Part shown: one piece after another, positions 42,486 to 50,445 of the stretch
Layout of the letters: every line of letters begins with the position of its first letter
Position numbering within the stretch: position 1 is the stretch's first letter
Source: DATKUC01 sp964577375
GTDB taxonomy: Bacteria; Spirochaetota; Spirochaetia; DSM-27196; DATKUC01
Direction of reading: 5' to 3'
DNA: 64,000 nucleotides
NCBI GenBank assembly: GCA_964577375.1
Contig: CAZNYW010000018.1
Coordinates: forward strand, 1-64,000
Translations under genes and position numbers: made by a program
The notes under the pieces: model-generated
What the model was told of the DNA's origin: nothing
Databases searched by the model: none
Seen by the model: the letters and a program-made list of their open reading frames with translations, nothing else

Positions 42486-43973
42486 TCAGCTGGCCGTAGC
42501 GCAGGCGAGCTCGAACGAGAACCGCGATCCCACGTTCACCTCGCTCCACACGTCCACTTCGCTACCGTGCAGCTCGATGATGCGCTTCGCGATGGCGAGG
42601 CCGAGACCGGAGCCGGTTCCGGTCTGGTCGCTCGAGCGCATCCGGCTTCGCTCCGCACGGTAGAAGCGGTCGAAAACGTAGGGAAGGTCCGCGCGGTCGA
42701 TTCCGCAGCCGTTGTCGGAGACGGTGACGCGAACGTGTTCCCCGCGCCGGGCAAGTTCGACCGTCACTATCCCCTGTGCGGGGGTGTACCGGACGGCATT
42801 CTCTATCAGGTTGGTCAGCACCCGTTCGATCAGTGCGATGTCGGCGCGAACGAGCGGAACCGTCCGCGGAAGTGAGGTGCGAAGCTCGACGCTGCGGCTC
42901 TCGGCGGTTGCCCGAAGCTTGAGGACGACGTCCTGAACGAGCTCGGGCATCCTCACCTGTTCGAAATTCGGCCGGTAGTCGACGTTTTCGAGCCGCGAGA
43001 GGTCAAAAAGCTCCTGTACGAGCCGTTCGAGCGTGCGGGTGTTGCGCAGCGTGATGTCGAGATAGGTGCGCCGTTCCCCGGCATCCAGCGAATCATCGCG
43101 CATTAGAATGGTCTCGATGTACCCCCGGATGGAGGCGAGCGGGCTGCGCAGATCGTGAGAGACGTTGGCGACAAGGTCGCGGCGCAGCTTGTCGATCTGC
43201 TTCATCCGGTCGATGTCGGCCGCGATGGTTTCGGCCATGTGATTGAAAGTCGTCCCGAGCCGGTCGAGCTCGTCGGCCGCGCCGCCTCGAACCCGCTGAG
43301 ACAGATCCCCGCGCTCGAAAGCCTCAACGGCGGTGGTGAGCGAACGCAGGCGCCGCGTGAGGAGGGCGAAGAGCAGAAGCCCTCCTATACCTGTAACGAG
43401 CAGGACCAGCGCTACCGCGACCGCGCCGGTCCGGATGAGATAGCTGTCTTCGAGCATGGCGAGTGCGGTTTCGAACTTTTCGCCGCCGAGAATGACGTAG
43501 ACGTAGCCCTCGCTCCCGTTTCCGAGCGGCAGCGGGGCGGCTGAAAAGGGACGGGATCGGCCCGGCGCGCGCGGATCTTCGCCCTCGATGAAGTGGCCCC
43601 GCGGCTGAGAGAGGAACCGCCGTATGGGAGCAAGGTCGACGGTCTGCTGCCTGAGCGGGTCGGGCGTGTCGGCGAAGAAGGTAATGACCTTACCTGTCGA
43701 ATCGAGCAGGTAGATCTCGACCCTCGGGTTCATCACCATCATGTAGTGAATCGACTGTTTGATCTGCGAAATCACGAGCCCGTTTTCGGTGAGCGGGGTC
43801 AGCTCGGAGGCAATGCGCGACGCATAGCCGGAGTTCAACTTGAACTCCACCTCATCGATGAGCCTGAGCGCTCCGCGAAACGCAATCACGGTGTACGCAA
43901 CCGAAAGCAGAACCAGGAGCACAAGAAAGACGCTGGAAAGCCTGGCATAGAAGGATTTGAACGGTCGTATCAC
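42486..43973 (-). CDS. Membrane sensor histidine kinase with HAMP domain
   Basis: This 495-residue kinase has TM1 near the N-terminus (VFLVLLVLLSVAYTVIAF), a periplasmic sensor of about 125 residues, TM2 (AVALVLLVTGIGGLLLFALL), HAMP, HisKA (phospho-His in VSHDLRSPLASIRGYIETI) and HATPase (DNGCGIDRADLPYVF, GTGSGLGLAIAKRI). A GTG start at 43973 overlaps the stop of the response-regulator gene (GTGA), and GGAGGAG lies about 8 nt upstream. It pairs with that OmpR/PhoB-type regulator; the stimulus is unknown but probably an envelope cue. Confidence 0.9.
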   Translation of the reverse strand: MIRPFKSFYARLSSVFLVLLVLLSVAYTVIAFRGALRLIDEVEFKLNSGYASRIASELTPLTENGLVISQIKQSIHYMMVMNPRVEIYLLDSTGKVITFFADTPDPLRQQTVDLAPIRRFLSQPRGHFIEGEDPRAPGRSRPFSAAPLPLGNGSEGYVYVILGGEKFETALAMLEDSYLIRTGAVAVALVLLVTGIGGLLLFALLTRRLRSLTTAVEAFERGDLSQRVRGGAADELDRLGTTFNHMAETIAADIDRMKQIDKLRRDLVANVSHDLRSPLASIRGYIETILMRDDSLDAGERRTYLDITLRNTRTLERLVQELFDLSRLENVDYRPNFEQVRMPELVQDVVLKLRATAESRSVELRTSLPRTVPLVRADIALIERVLTNLIENAVRYTPAQGIVTVELARRGEHVRVTVSDNGCGIDRADLPYVFDRFYRAERSRMRSSDQTGTGSGLGLAIAKRIIELHGSEVDVWSEVNVGSRFSFELACATAS

Positions 43974-44692
43974 CCGTCGAGCTCCTCCGCTTCGGCGAAA
44001 CGGTAGCCCACCCCCCACACGGTCTGGAGATACACCGGCTCACCCGGGTTCTTTTCGATCTTGTTCCGGAGCCGGTTTATGTGTGAGTTGACCGTGTGGT
44101 CGTATCCATCGAACTGATATCCCCACACCTGTTCGAGGAGCTGGGAGCGGCTGAATGCCCGCCCTGGATTTCGCACAAAGAGCGCAAGCAGCTCGAACTC
44201 CTTCGCCGTGAGGTCGACCACATTGCCGTCGATAGTCACCTTGCGCTTCGCAAAATCGATGGTGATTCCACCAACGGAGACCGTTTCATCCGGAAACTGC
44301 CCGCTCTTCGTGCTCACGCCTTCGCTCCGGCGCAGCAGCGCCTTGATCCGGGCCATGAGCTCCCTGATCCCGAAGGGCTTCGTCACGTAGTCGTCGGCCC
44401 CGAGCTCGAGCCCGAGAACCTTGTCGAGCTCCTCGGACTTGGCCGTCAGCATCAGGATCGGCACCGTCGGCTGCTCCTTGCGAATGCCCTTGCAGACCTC
44501 CACTCCGTCGAGCTCCGGGAGCATCAGGTCGAGGATGATGAGCGAGTACCCGCCCGCCTGCGCCTTTTTCAGCCCGGTTACCCCGTCGGCAGCAATTTCG
44601 CTCGCCAGTCCGAGCCCCTTCAGATTGATGGCGACGAGGTTCGAGATGTCGCGATCATCCTCCACAATCAAGACCGGTTTACCGGATGCCAT
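43970..44692 (-). CDS. OmpR/PhoB-family response regulator
   Basis: The 240-residue DNA-binding regulator is partner of the adjacent kinase. Receiver: VLIVEDDRDISNLV with acidic residues 11-12, phospho-Asp in LIILDLMLPELDG (about 54) and Lys in VTKPFG (about 104). The winged-helix output domain has RAFSRSQLLEQVWGY and VNSHINRLRNKIE. Start ATG 44692 overlaps the stop region of the DUF1223 gene by 14 bp, suggesting co-transcription with it. The regulon is not visible here. Confidence 0.92.
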   Translation of the reverse strand: MASGKPVLIVEDDRDISNLVAINLKGLGLASEIAADGVTGLKKAQAGGYSLIILDLMLPELDGVEVCKGIRKEQPTVPILMLTAKSEELDKVLGLELGADDYVTKPFGIRELMARIKALLRRSEGVSTKSGQFPDETVSVGGITIDFAKRKVTIDGNVVDLTAKEFELLALFVRNPGRAFSRSQLLEQVWGYQFDGYDHTVNSHINRLRNKIEKNPGEPVYLQTVWGVGYRFAEAEELDG

Positions 44693-45764
44693 CTGCCTGC
44701 CTGCTCTCCGTCGCCGGCTGCGACGCCGCGGTTCGAATTGTCGCCAGATCGAGATTCTCGCCGGCCTTCAATGTTATATTGACTGATTCAATATAGTCCG
44801 ACGAATCGGAAACTGCGAATTTCAGCGCATATTTGCCGGGAGGAATGTTTCCCACCTGAAATCTTCCCTCCGGGTCGGTTCTGCCTAAGAGGCAGATCTC
44901 GTCGCTGCAGACCTGAATCGACGCGCCGGAAAGCGGTACGCCCGCCGTGTCGACAAGCGCACCGGCGACGGAGGCCGTCACTGCGGGAGCGGAAAGGGAT
45001 GATTCGCCGACACCGCTGATTTCGAGTGTACCGGGATTCTGCACGATCGCGATTACCCTGCTCGAAGAAGGGTCAAGGCCCGCAGGAACCGGCAGCTGTG
45101 CGCTCACTTCGACGGGGCCGGCGCCGGAGGGAATCGGGTACTGCCGGAAGGACCGCACGACCCCGTCGTGCACGAGCCTTCGGCCGCTGTTTTCGCCGGC
45201 ATTCGGGATCTGGGTCAGTCCGTCCTCCGTGAGGGCGACGCCGAGAACCGATCCAACCGGCGCGCCGGAGATCCGGACCATCAGATCGACCGTCCCGGCT
45301 CCACGTTCCGGCTCGGCAACGGAGACTGCAGCGTGCGCCGGCTTCCGGAGGCGGGCGCCGAGCAGCCGGCCGATCTCTGCACTGTCGCCGGCGTAGGAGG
45401 CAACCGTGGCCCCGTTAGCCACAAGCTCGGGAGTGAACAGCTGCGTGTGAAGGACCTGGGCGTACCGCTCCTGGCGCTGCGTGGCGAGCTTCGAATCGTA
45501 GGGGTCTTTCCAGCCGAGATAGTCCCAGTAGTCGACGTGCCAGGCAAGAAGGTATACAGGTTTTGCCTGACCGACCGCCCGAGAGACGATCTTTGCGACC
45601 GCGTCATCGGCAGGCGGGCAGCTCGAACATCCCTCGGAGGTAAAGAGCTCGAGCACCGCGAACCCCGGCAGATCGCCTCCGGCCGAGCGCTCCTGACCGC
45701 CCGCCGCCCATGCGGGGGCAGAGAGAATCGTGACCGCAAGCGCGGTCCAGCCAAGCCATTTCAT
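44679..45764 (-). CDS. DUF1223 protein with C-terminal carboxypeptidase-regulatory-like domain
   Basis: The 361-residue exported protein has a signal (LGWTALAVTILSAPAWA), a thioredoxin-like DUF1223 domain (LELFTSEGCSSCPPADDA with a CxxC, and WHVDYWDYLGWKDPYDS, FTPELVANGATV), and a C-terminal Ig-like carboxypeptidase-regulatory domain (about 265-350, VTASVAGALVDTAGVPLSGA). That fusion looks unusual to me for the family. ATG 45764 has no Shine-Dalgarno, but TATAAT ends 7 nt upstream (promoter at 45772-45801), so the message is probably leaderless. Function in the envelope, perhaps redox-related, is unproven. Confidence 0.72.
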   Translation of the reverse strand: MKWLGWTALAVTILSAPAWAAGGQERSAGGDLPGFAVLELFTSEGCSSCPPADDAVAKIVSRAVGQAKPVYLLAWHVDYWDYLGWKDPYDSKLATQRQERYAQVLHTQLFTPELVANGATVASYAGDSAEIGRLLGARLRKPAHAAVSVAEPERGAGTVDLMVRISGAPVGSVLGVALTEDGLTQIPNAGENSGRRLVHDGVVRSFRQYPIPSGAGPVEVSAQLPVPAGLDPSSSRVIAIVQNPGTLEISGVGESSLSAPAVTASVAGALVDTAGVPLSGASIQVCSDEICLLGRTDPEGRFQVGNIPPGKYALKFAVSDSSDYIESVNITLKAGENLDLATIRTAASQPATESRQADGIR

Positions 45765-45771
45765 GAGAACA

Positions 45772-45801
45772 ATTATACTACCGCCGTGGAGCGGGGAACA
45801 A
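45772..45801 (-). promoter_or_regulatory. Promoter of the DUF1223 gene, leaderless arrangement
   Basis: On the minus strand TTGTTC (45801-45796) is 18 bases from a perfect TATAAT (45777-45772). The -10 ends 7 nt before the ATG at 45764, the distance at which transcription starts, so the message would begin at or next to the start codon. Confidence 0.6.
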
Positions 45802-45863
45802 AGCATTGTGCGCCGACGCGAAAAGTTTGACTGTTTCGTGATCTTTGCGTGATCACTCGCGCG

Positions 45864-47384
45864 CTAACGCAGAAAGAGGCTGTAGGCCGGATTGTCATAT
45901 TCTTCCCTGAAGGCGTAACCGATCTCGGTCAGGAAAGCTGAGAATCTGCCGTCATCCTCCTCGGGCACCTGGATGCCGCAAAGAACGCGGCCGTAGTCGG
46001 CACCGTGGTTGCGGTAGTGAAACAGCGTGATATTCCACTCGCGGCCCATGTGGTCGAGAAAACGGAGCAGTGCGCCGGGACGTTCGGGAAACTCGAACCG
46101 GAGAAGCCGCTCGTGGGGCAGCCGTCCGGCGTGGCCGCCGACCATGTAGCGGATGTGGAGTTTCGCCGTTTCGTTGTCGCTGAGATCGAGCACGTCGTAT
46201 CCGTGCGCGCGAAGCCGCTCGACGATCTGCAGCCGGTCGTTGGCCCCCGGAACCATCTCGAGGCCGACAAAGACGTGCGCGGCCGTGTCGTCCGCGTACC
46301 GGTAGTTGAACTCCGTGATCGACCGATGGCCGAGCGTTTCACAGAACTCGCGGAAGCTTCCCGGCCGCTCCGGAATCGTCACCGCGAGTAGAGCCTCCCG
46401 TTTTTCGCCGAGCTCGGCGCGCTCGGCGACGTGGCGCAGACGATCGAAGTTCACATTGGCGCCGCTGTCGATTGCGACAAGCGTCCGGCCGCTCACGCCC
46501 TCCCGCTCGACCCAGCGCTTGAGCCCCGCAAGCGCGAGCGCCCCCGCAGGCTCGGCGATGGAGCGCGTATCTTCAAAGATGTCCTTTATGGCGGCGCAGA
46601 CCTCATCGGTGGAAACGAGCACCACCTCGTCAACGCACTCTCTCGCTACGCGAAAGGGCTCCTCTCCCACCTGGCGTACCGCTACGCCGTCTACGAAGAT
46701 ACCCACCTGATCGAGCTTCACCCGGTGTCCGGCCTTGAGCGCTTCGTAGAGGCAGGCGGCGTCGTCCGGCTCGACTCCGATCACCTTGATCCGCGGATAC
46801 AGATGCTTCACGTAGGCGGCAATTCCGGCAATGAGCCCGCCGCCGCCGACCGGGACGAAAATCGCGTCGATGTCGTCACCGGAGTGCTGCCGGAGGATCT
46901 CCATTGCGATTGTGCCCTGTCCGGCAATCACATCCTCGTCGTCGTAGGGGTGGATGAAGGTGAGCCCGTCGGCGGAAGCACGCTCGCTTGCGTGGGCAAA
47001 CGCCTCGTCGTAGGTCGCCCCGTGCAGCTCCACCGCCGCCCCGAGAACCCGGACCGCCTGAATCTTGATCTGCGGTGTGGTTTCCGGCATCACGATCACT
47101 GCCGACAGCCCGAGCCGCTGAGCGGCCAGCGCCACCCCCTGCGCGTGATTCCCGGCCGAGGAGGCTATCACGCCGCCTGCCGGGAGCCCACCGGTTGATA
47201 GCCGTATCATGCGATTGTAGGCTCCCCGCAGCTTGAACGAGAAGACCGGCTGCAGATCCTCGCGCTTGAGGAGGACGCTGTTTCCGATCCTTCTCGACAG
47301 ATTGGCGGCGTGATCGAGCGGCGTTTCGCGGGCGACATCATAGACGCGTGCCTGGAGTATTTTGCGTACGTACCGATCCAGCAT
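45864..47384 (-). CDS. ilvA: Biosynthetic threonine ammonia-lyase (threonine dehydratase)
   Basis: This enzyme converts threonine to 2-oxobutyrate and ammonia, the first step to isoleucine. At 506 residues it is close to E. coli IlvA (514). Catalytic region: LKREDLQPVFSFKLRGAYNR with the Schiff-base Lys in FKLRGA (about 52), SAGNHAQGVALAA and PVGGGGLIAGIAAYV. Two C-terminal ACT-like regulatory repeats (about 325-500; FVGLEMVPGAND, RPGALLRFLDHMG) predict feedback control by isoleucine. There is no Shine-Dalgarno: TATCTT ends 6 nt before the ATG with AAGACA 17 bases further up, so this gene may be leaderless too. Confidence 0.93.
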   Translation of the reverse strand: MLDRYVRKILQARVYDVARETPLDHAANLSRRIGNSVLLKREDLQPVFSFKLRGAYNRMIRLSTGGLPAGGVIASSAGNHAQGVALAAQRLGLSAVIVMPETTPQIKIQAVRVLGAAVELHGATYDEAFAHASERASADGLTFIHPYDDEDVIAGQGTIAMEILRQHSGDDIDAIFVPVGGGGLIAGIAAYVKHLYPRIKVIGVEPDDAACLYEALKAGHRVKLDQVGIFVDGVAVRQVGEEPFRVARECVDEVVLVSTDEVCAAIKDIFEDTRSIAEPAGALALAGLKRWVEREGVSGRTLVAIDSGANVNFDRLRHVAERAELGEKREALLAVTIPERPGSFREFCETLGHRSITEFNYRYADDTAAHVFVGLEMVPGANDRLQIVERLRAHGYDVLDLSDNETAKLHIRYMVGGHAGRLPHERLLRFEFPERPGALLRFLDHMGREWNITLFHYRNHGADYGRVLCGIQVPEEDDGRFSAFLTEIGYAFREEYDNPAYSLFLR

Positions 47385-47390
47385 AGCTTC

Positions 47391-47419
47391 AAGATAACAA
47401 CTGGACGATTCGCTGTCTT
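47391..47419 (-). promoter_or_regulatory. Candidate promoter of ilvA, leaderless arrangement
   Basis: On the minus strand AAGACA (47419-47414) and TATCTT (47396-47391) are 17 bases apart, and the -10 ends 6 nt before ATG 47384. Both hexamers match consensus at four of six positions. Read with the missing ribosome site, this points to a leaderless mRNA. Confidence 0.4.
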
Positions 47420-47477
47420 CAGGCGGCCCTGTTTGTATATTTAGCGCAGCATGTTCGAGTAGTAAGGAGAAACGATC

Positions 47478-48509
47478 ATGAGCGTAAATGTTGCAATGTG
47501 GCGAACGGCCATCTGGCAGCTCGTGAAGATAGACGAAAAGAAGCGGTGGGAGCAGCTCGACGTTGTGTCGAAGTGGCTGATCGCCACCCGCTCAGCGGTG
47601 ACCACAGTTACGATCTATTCCTGCATCATCGCAGGCCTGTTCGCGTGGCGCAACGGGACCTTTCTCATCATACCGTGGCTGATATTCACTGTGGGGCTCT
47701 TTCTTGCGCACGGCACCAACAATCTGCTCAACGACTACACCGATTACAGCCGGGGAATAGACAACGACAACTACTTCCGTACGCAGTACGGTGTACATCC
47801 GCTCGTGCAGAAGTTCTGGGACAAGCGGACGCAGTTCAGGTGGTTCTTCGTCAGCGGCGTCCTCTCCACCGCAGCCGGTATCTACGCTCTGATCTATTCA
47901 CACTTCGACCCGGTCGTTATCGGGCTTTTCGGCTACGGTGCGCTCATGCTTCTTCTATATACGTATCCTCTGAAACACTTCGCCGTTGGTGAGCTCACAA
48001 TCTTCCTCATCTGGGGGCCGGTCCTGATCGGCGGCGTCTACTACCTGCTGTCCGGCAGCTGGAGCTGGCTGGTGACGCTGGCCGGTGTTCCGTTCGGCCT
48101 CAGCACGGCGAGCATCAACATCGGAAAGCACATCGACAAGTCGCCCGAGGACAGGGAGAAGGGCGTGACGACGCTACCCGTCCTGATCGGTGAGACCGCC
48201 GCCCGCTATCTGAACATTTCGGTGATCGTTCTCGCGTACGTGATCACGCTCTACCTGGTCTTCGTGCCTAAGTTCCTGACACCCGTAATGCTTCTGATCT
48301 TCATCGCCACTCCCGAAGCATGGAAGGCGATCAAGCGGCTCTCGAGCCCGCGTCCGACCGAGGCTCCTCCCGGATACCCCATCTGGCCCCGCTGGTTCTC
48401 GACGCTTGCGTTTGTGCACAACCGGAAGTTCGTCCATCTGTTCATTATTTCGGTGATCCTCGACACCATCCTGCGCGTGATCCCGGCTACCTCCGGGTTC
48501 TGGCGATAG
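47478..48509 (+). CDS. UbiA-family membrane prenyltransferase
   Basis: The 343-residue membrane protein has about eight to nine helices. The first Asp-rich motif reads NLLNDYTDYSRGID (about 78-91; N-D-x-x-D-x-x-x-x-x-D form) and the second KHIDKSPEDREKGVTTLPV (about 218-236), as in MenA/UbiA enzymes that prenylate aromatic acceptors. Which acceptor (menaquinone precursor or other) is not shown. AAGGAG before ATG 47478 sets the start. It stands alone between convergent and divergent neighbours. Confidence 0.82.
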   Translation: MSVNVAMWRTAIWQLVKIDEKKRWEQLDVVSKWLIATRSAVTTVTIYSCIIAGLFAWRNGTFLIIPWLIFTVGLFLAHGTNNLLNDYTDYSRGIDNDNYFRTQYGVHPLVQKFWDKRTQFRWFFVSGVLSTAAGIYALIYSHFDPVVIGLFGYGALMLLLYTYPLKHFAVGELTIFLIWGPVLIGGVYYLLSGSWSWLVTLAGVPFGLSTASINIGKHIDKSPEDREKGVTTLPVLIGETAARYLNISVIVLAYVITLYLVFVPKFLTPVMLLIFIATPEAWKAIKRLSSPRPTEAPPGYPIWPRWFSTLAFVHNRKFVHLFIISVILDTILRVIPATSGFWR

Positions 48510-48532
48510 CTTCCGCAGCTCTTCCGGAGCAC

Positions 48533-48560
48533 CCGCCGGCCGTCTTCGCGGCGCCGGCGG
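48533..48560. terminator. GC-rich hairpin between convergent ubiA-like gene and rsgA
   Basis: CCGCCGGC (48533-48540) and GCCGGCGG (48553-48560) form a perfect 8-bp stem with a 12-nt loop in the 57-bp convergent gap. There is no T-run on either strand, so a bidirectional terminator role is only a possibility. Confidence 0.4.
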
Positions 48561-48566
48561 CCGCGC

Positions 48567-49685
48567 TCAATGACCGCCTCTGTCCTCTCGCTCTTCCCGC
48601 CTCCTTTTCTGGAAATCCCGCAGGATGAGGCTTAGCTGCCTCTCCCGCTTCCGGTCCTCACGCCTGAGCCTCTCGTCGCTGCGGCGGCGCTGATAGTCGA
48701 GCTCGCTGTTCAGCTCGAGAAAGCTGTCGAACCGATCATAGGGGATGGCTCCTTCCGAGAGAGCGGCCTGCACCGCGCATCCGGGCTCGCCGGAATGCGT
48801 GCAGTCGCGGAACCGGCACTCCTGCGCGAGCTCGGCGATCTCGGGGAATGCGTCAGCGAGATCGGATTCATCCGCCCAGGGCTGAAGCTCGCGAAGACCG
48901 GGACTGTCGATCATCATGCCTCCGCCTGGCAGGATGATGAGCTGCCGGTCGGTAGTGGTATGACGGCCCTTCCGGTCACCGGTCCGCATCTCTCCAACGG
49001 TTCGGACCGGCGCGTCGGCAAGGACATTCACCAGGCTCGACTTGCCGACGCCGGACGGGCCGAGCAGCACGGCAGTTCTTCCGCTTCCGATGCGTTTCCG
49101 AACCTCATCGATGCCCGCGTGCGTTCTGCAGCTGATCGGCAGCACATCGACTCCCGGCGTGACCGATTCGATCTCCCGCAGCGACCGTTCGGCATCTGCG
49201 GCGATGTCGATCTTGTTGAGCAGTATCAGCGGAATGATTCCGCTCGACCAGGCCATGGTCGCGTACCGCTCGGCCGAGCGCGGCGTACAGTTGCGGCCGC
49301 CTTCCAGGCTGAAGACGATGCACCCGGTGTCGACGTTGGCCGCCAGCACCTGCTCGCTTGACTCTCTGCCGGCGCGCTTGCGGGACACACTGTTCAACCG
49401 TTCGATGAGGCGGGTAATCACGCGCATCGACCCGGTTCCCGTCGAAGCCTCGGTGAGAACCCAGTCCCCGACGACCGGCCGTTCCCCGGGACCCGACAGC
49501 TTGTAGTCGAGTGAACCGGCCAGACGGGCCTCCGACTCGCCCGCGGCACTACGGATGCGATAGAGACCGCGTCCGGACCATACCACGCGGGCGGGTTCAG
49601 ACCCGTCGGTCAGGCCGTCTCCCGTCGCCGATTGCAGCCGGCTGTTCCAGCCCAGCGCGGCAAGAGCTTCGTTACCGGCGGTCAT
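48567..49685 (-). CDS. rsgA: Ribosome small-subunit GTPase RsgA
   Basis: This circularly permuted GTPase assists 30S ribosome maturation. In 372 residues: OB-fold N-terminus (VVWSGRGLYRIR, VVGDWVLTE), G4-type LLNKIDIAAD, then G1 GPSGVGKSSLVN (about 214-225) and the G3 region MIDSPGLRE after it, the permuted order, followed by a zinc module CRFRDCTHSGEPGCAV. The C-terminal tail is strongly charged. Start ATG 49685 overlaps the RNHCP gene stop by 14 bp, so the two are co-transcribed. Confidence 0.94.
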   Translation of the reverse strand: MTAGNEALAALGWNSRLQSATGDGLTDGSEPARVVWSGRGLYRIRSAAGESEARLAGSLDYKLSGPGERPVVGDWVLTEASTGTGSMRVITRLIERLNSVSRKRAGRESSEQVLAANVDTGCIVFSLEGGRNCTPRSAERYATMAWSSGIIPLILLNKIDIAADAERSLREIESVTPGVDVLPISCRTHAGIDEVRKRIGSGRTAVLLGPSGVGKSSLVNVLADAPVRTVGEMRTGDRKGRHTTTDRQLIILPGGGMMIDSPGLRELQPWADESDLADAFPEIAELAQECRFRDCTHSGEPGCAVQAALSEGAIPYDRFDSFLELNSELDYQRRRSDERLRREDRKRERQLSLILRDFQKRRREEREDRGGH

Positions 49686-50061
49686 CGTGGTGCCTCGCGA
49701 GGTATCGATCCATCGTACGGTAGGGAAACGGCAGGCGCGCGAGCGGCTTCGCCGCTATCATGAAGAGCCGCAGCTCATCGTCGTCTGCCGAAATGCGGTT
49801 TGCACGAAGGAAACCACAGTCTGTGCAGCGGTGGATGACCGACCATTCGCCGTTCTCCTTCGTCCAGATGCCGACGGGCTCCATAGGGGCTCGACAGCCG
49901 GAACGGCGGTCACCGATGCGAAGGTCCACGTGCACGCTCCAGAGACATTTCGGACAGTGGTTACGCTGACGCGAACCGCTTTCGGGCGGTGTTACGGTAG
50001 ATCCGCAATGGACACAGATGAAGGAATTGGTGCTGGATGCCAGATCAGGTCGTCGAGACAT
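49672..50061 (-). CDS. RNHCP-domain zinc-ribbon protein
   Basis: The 129-residue protein has two CxxC pairs: FICVHCGSTVTPPESGSRQ followed by the hallmark RNHCPKCLWSVHVD (about 33-46), and HRCTDCGF near 80 with RANRISADDDELRLFMIAAK after it. The RNHCP family is found next to rsgA-type genes or RNA-related loci in many bacteria; its function is unknown. It probably binds zinc and nucleic acid. Overlap with rsgA suggests a role near the ribosome. Confidence 0.85.
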   Translation of the reverse strand: MSRRPDLASSTNSFICVHCGSTVTPPESGSRQRNHCPKCLWSVHVDLRIGDRRSGCRAPMEPVGIWTKENGEWSVIHRCTDCGFLRANRISADDDELRLFMIAAKPLARLPFPYRTMDRYLARHHDDRR

Positions 50062-50445
50062 CTTCCCTCCTCGAGAATCAGAAAGAGAGAGGTTATAGAT
50101 GGTTTGATGGCCCTGTGCAGCAATCCGTGTGGGATAGGAGATGAATTTCCCGTGACAGGATATTTCGAGAAGGCAGGACAGGCGCAGACAGACTAACAGT
50201 CTGACGGTGACTTTTCAACTGGAGAACTGTGAAGAGTGCTATGCCTTCCCTAACAGGGCCACCGGCATACCGAGGCAGACATCAACGACCTCCTGATGAC
50301 TGGATGCAAGGTAGAATACACGGGGCCGCCTCTCACGTCAACTACGTTGACGCGGACTTTCGTTTCCGTCTTTCTGCCCACACGCCTGAATCTGTCGATG
50401 ATACGGCGGTTCCGCGCTATACTCTATGCCGGGGCAACCGCCGTG
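50062..50445. other. 384-bp gene-free stretch upstream of the SpoIID-like gene
   Basis: It lies between the divergent RNHCP gene and the SpoIID-like gene. TATACT at 50418-50423 may be the -10 for the latter. A small hairpin, CAGAC and GTCTG, sits near 50187-50201. I see no coding frame with family resemblance, no tRNA and no riboswitch I could defend. Confidence 0.5.

Noticed and set aside
50062..50445. Riboswitch upstream of the SpoIID-like gene
   Set aside because: Scattered GCCAC-like bases did not form a consistent structure, and no family consensus could be traced.
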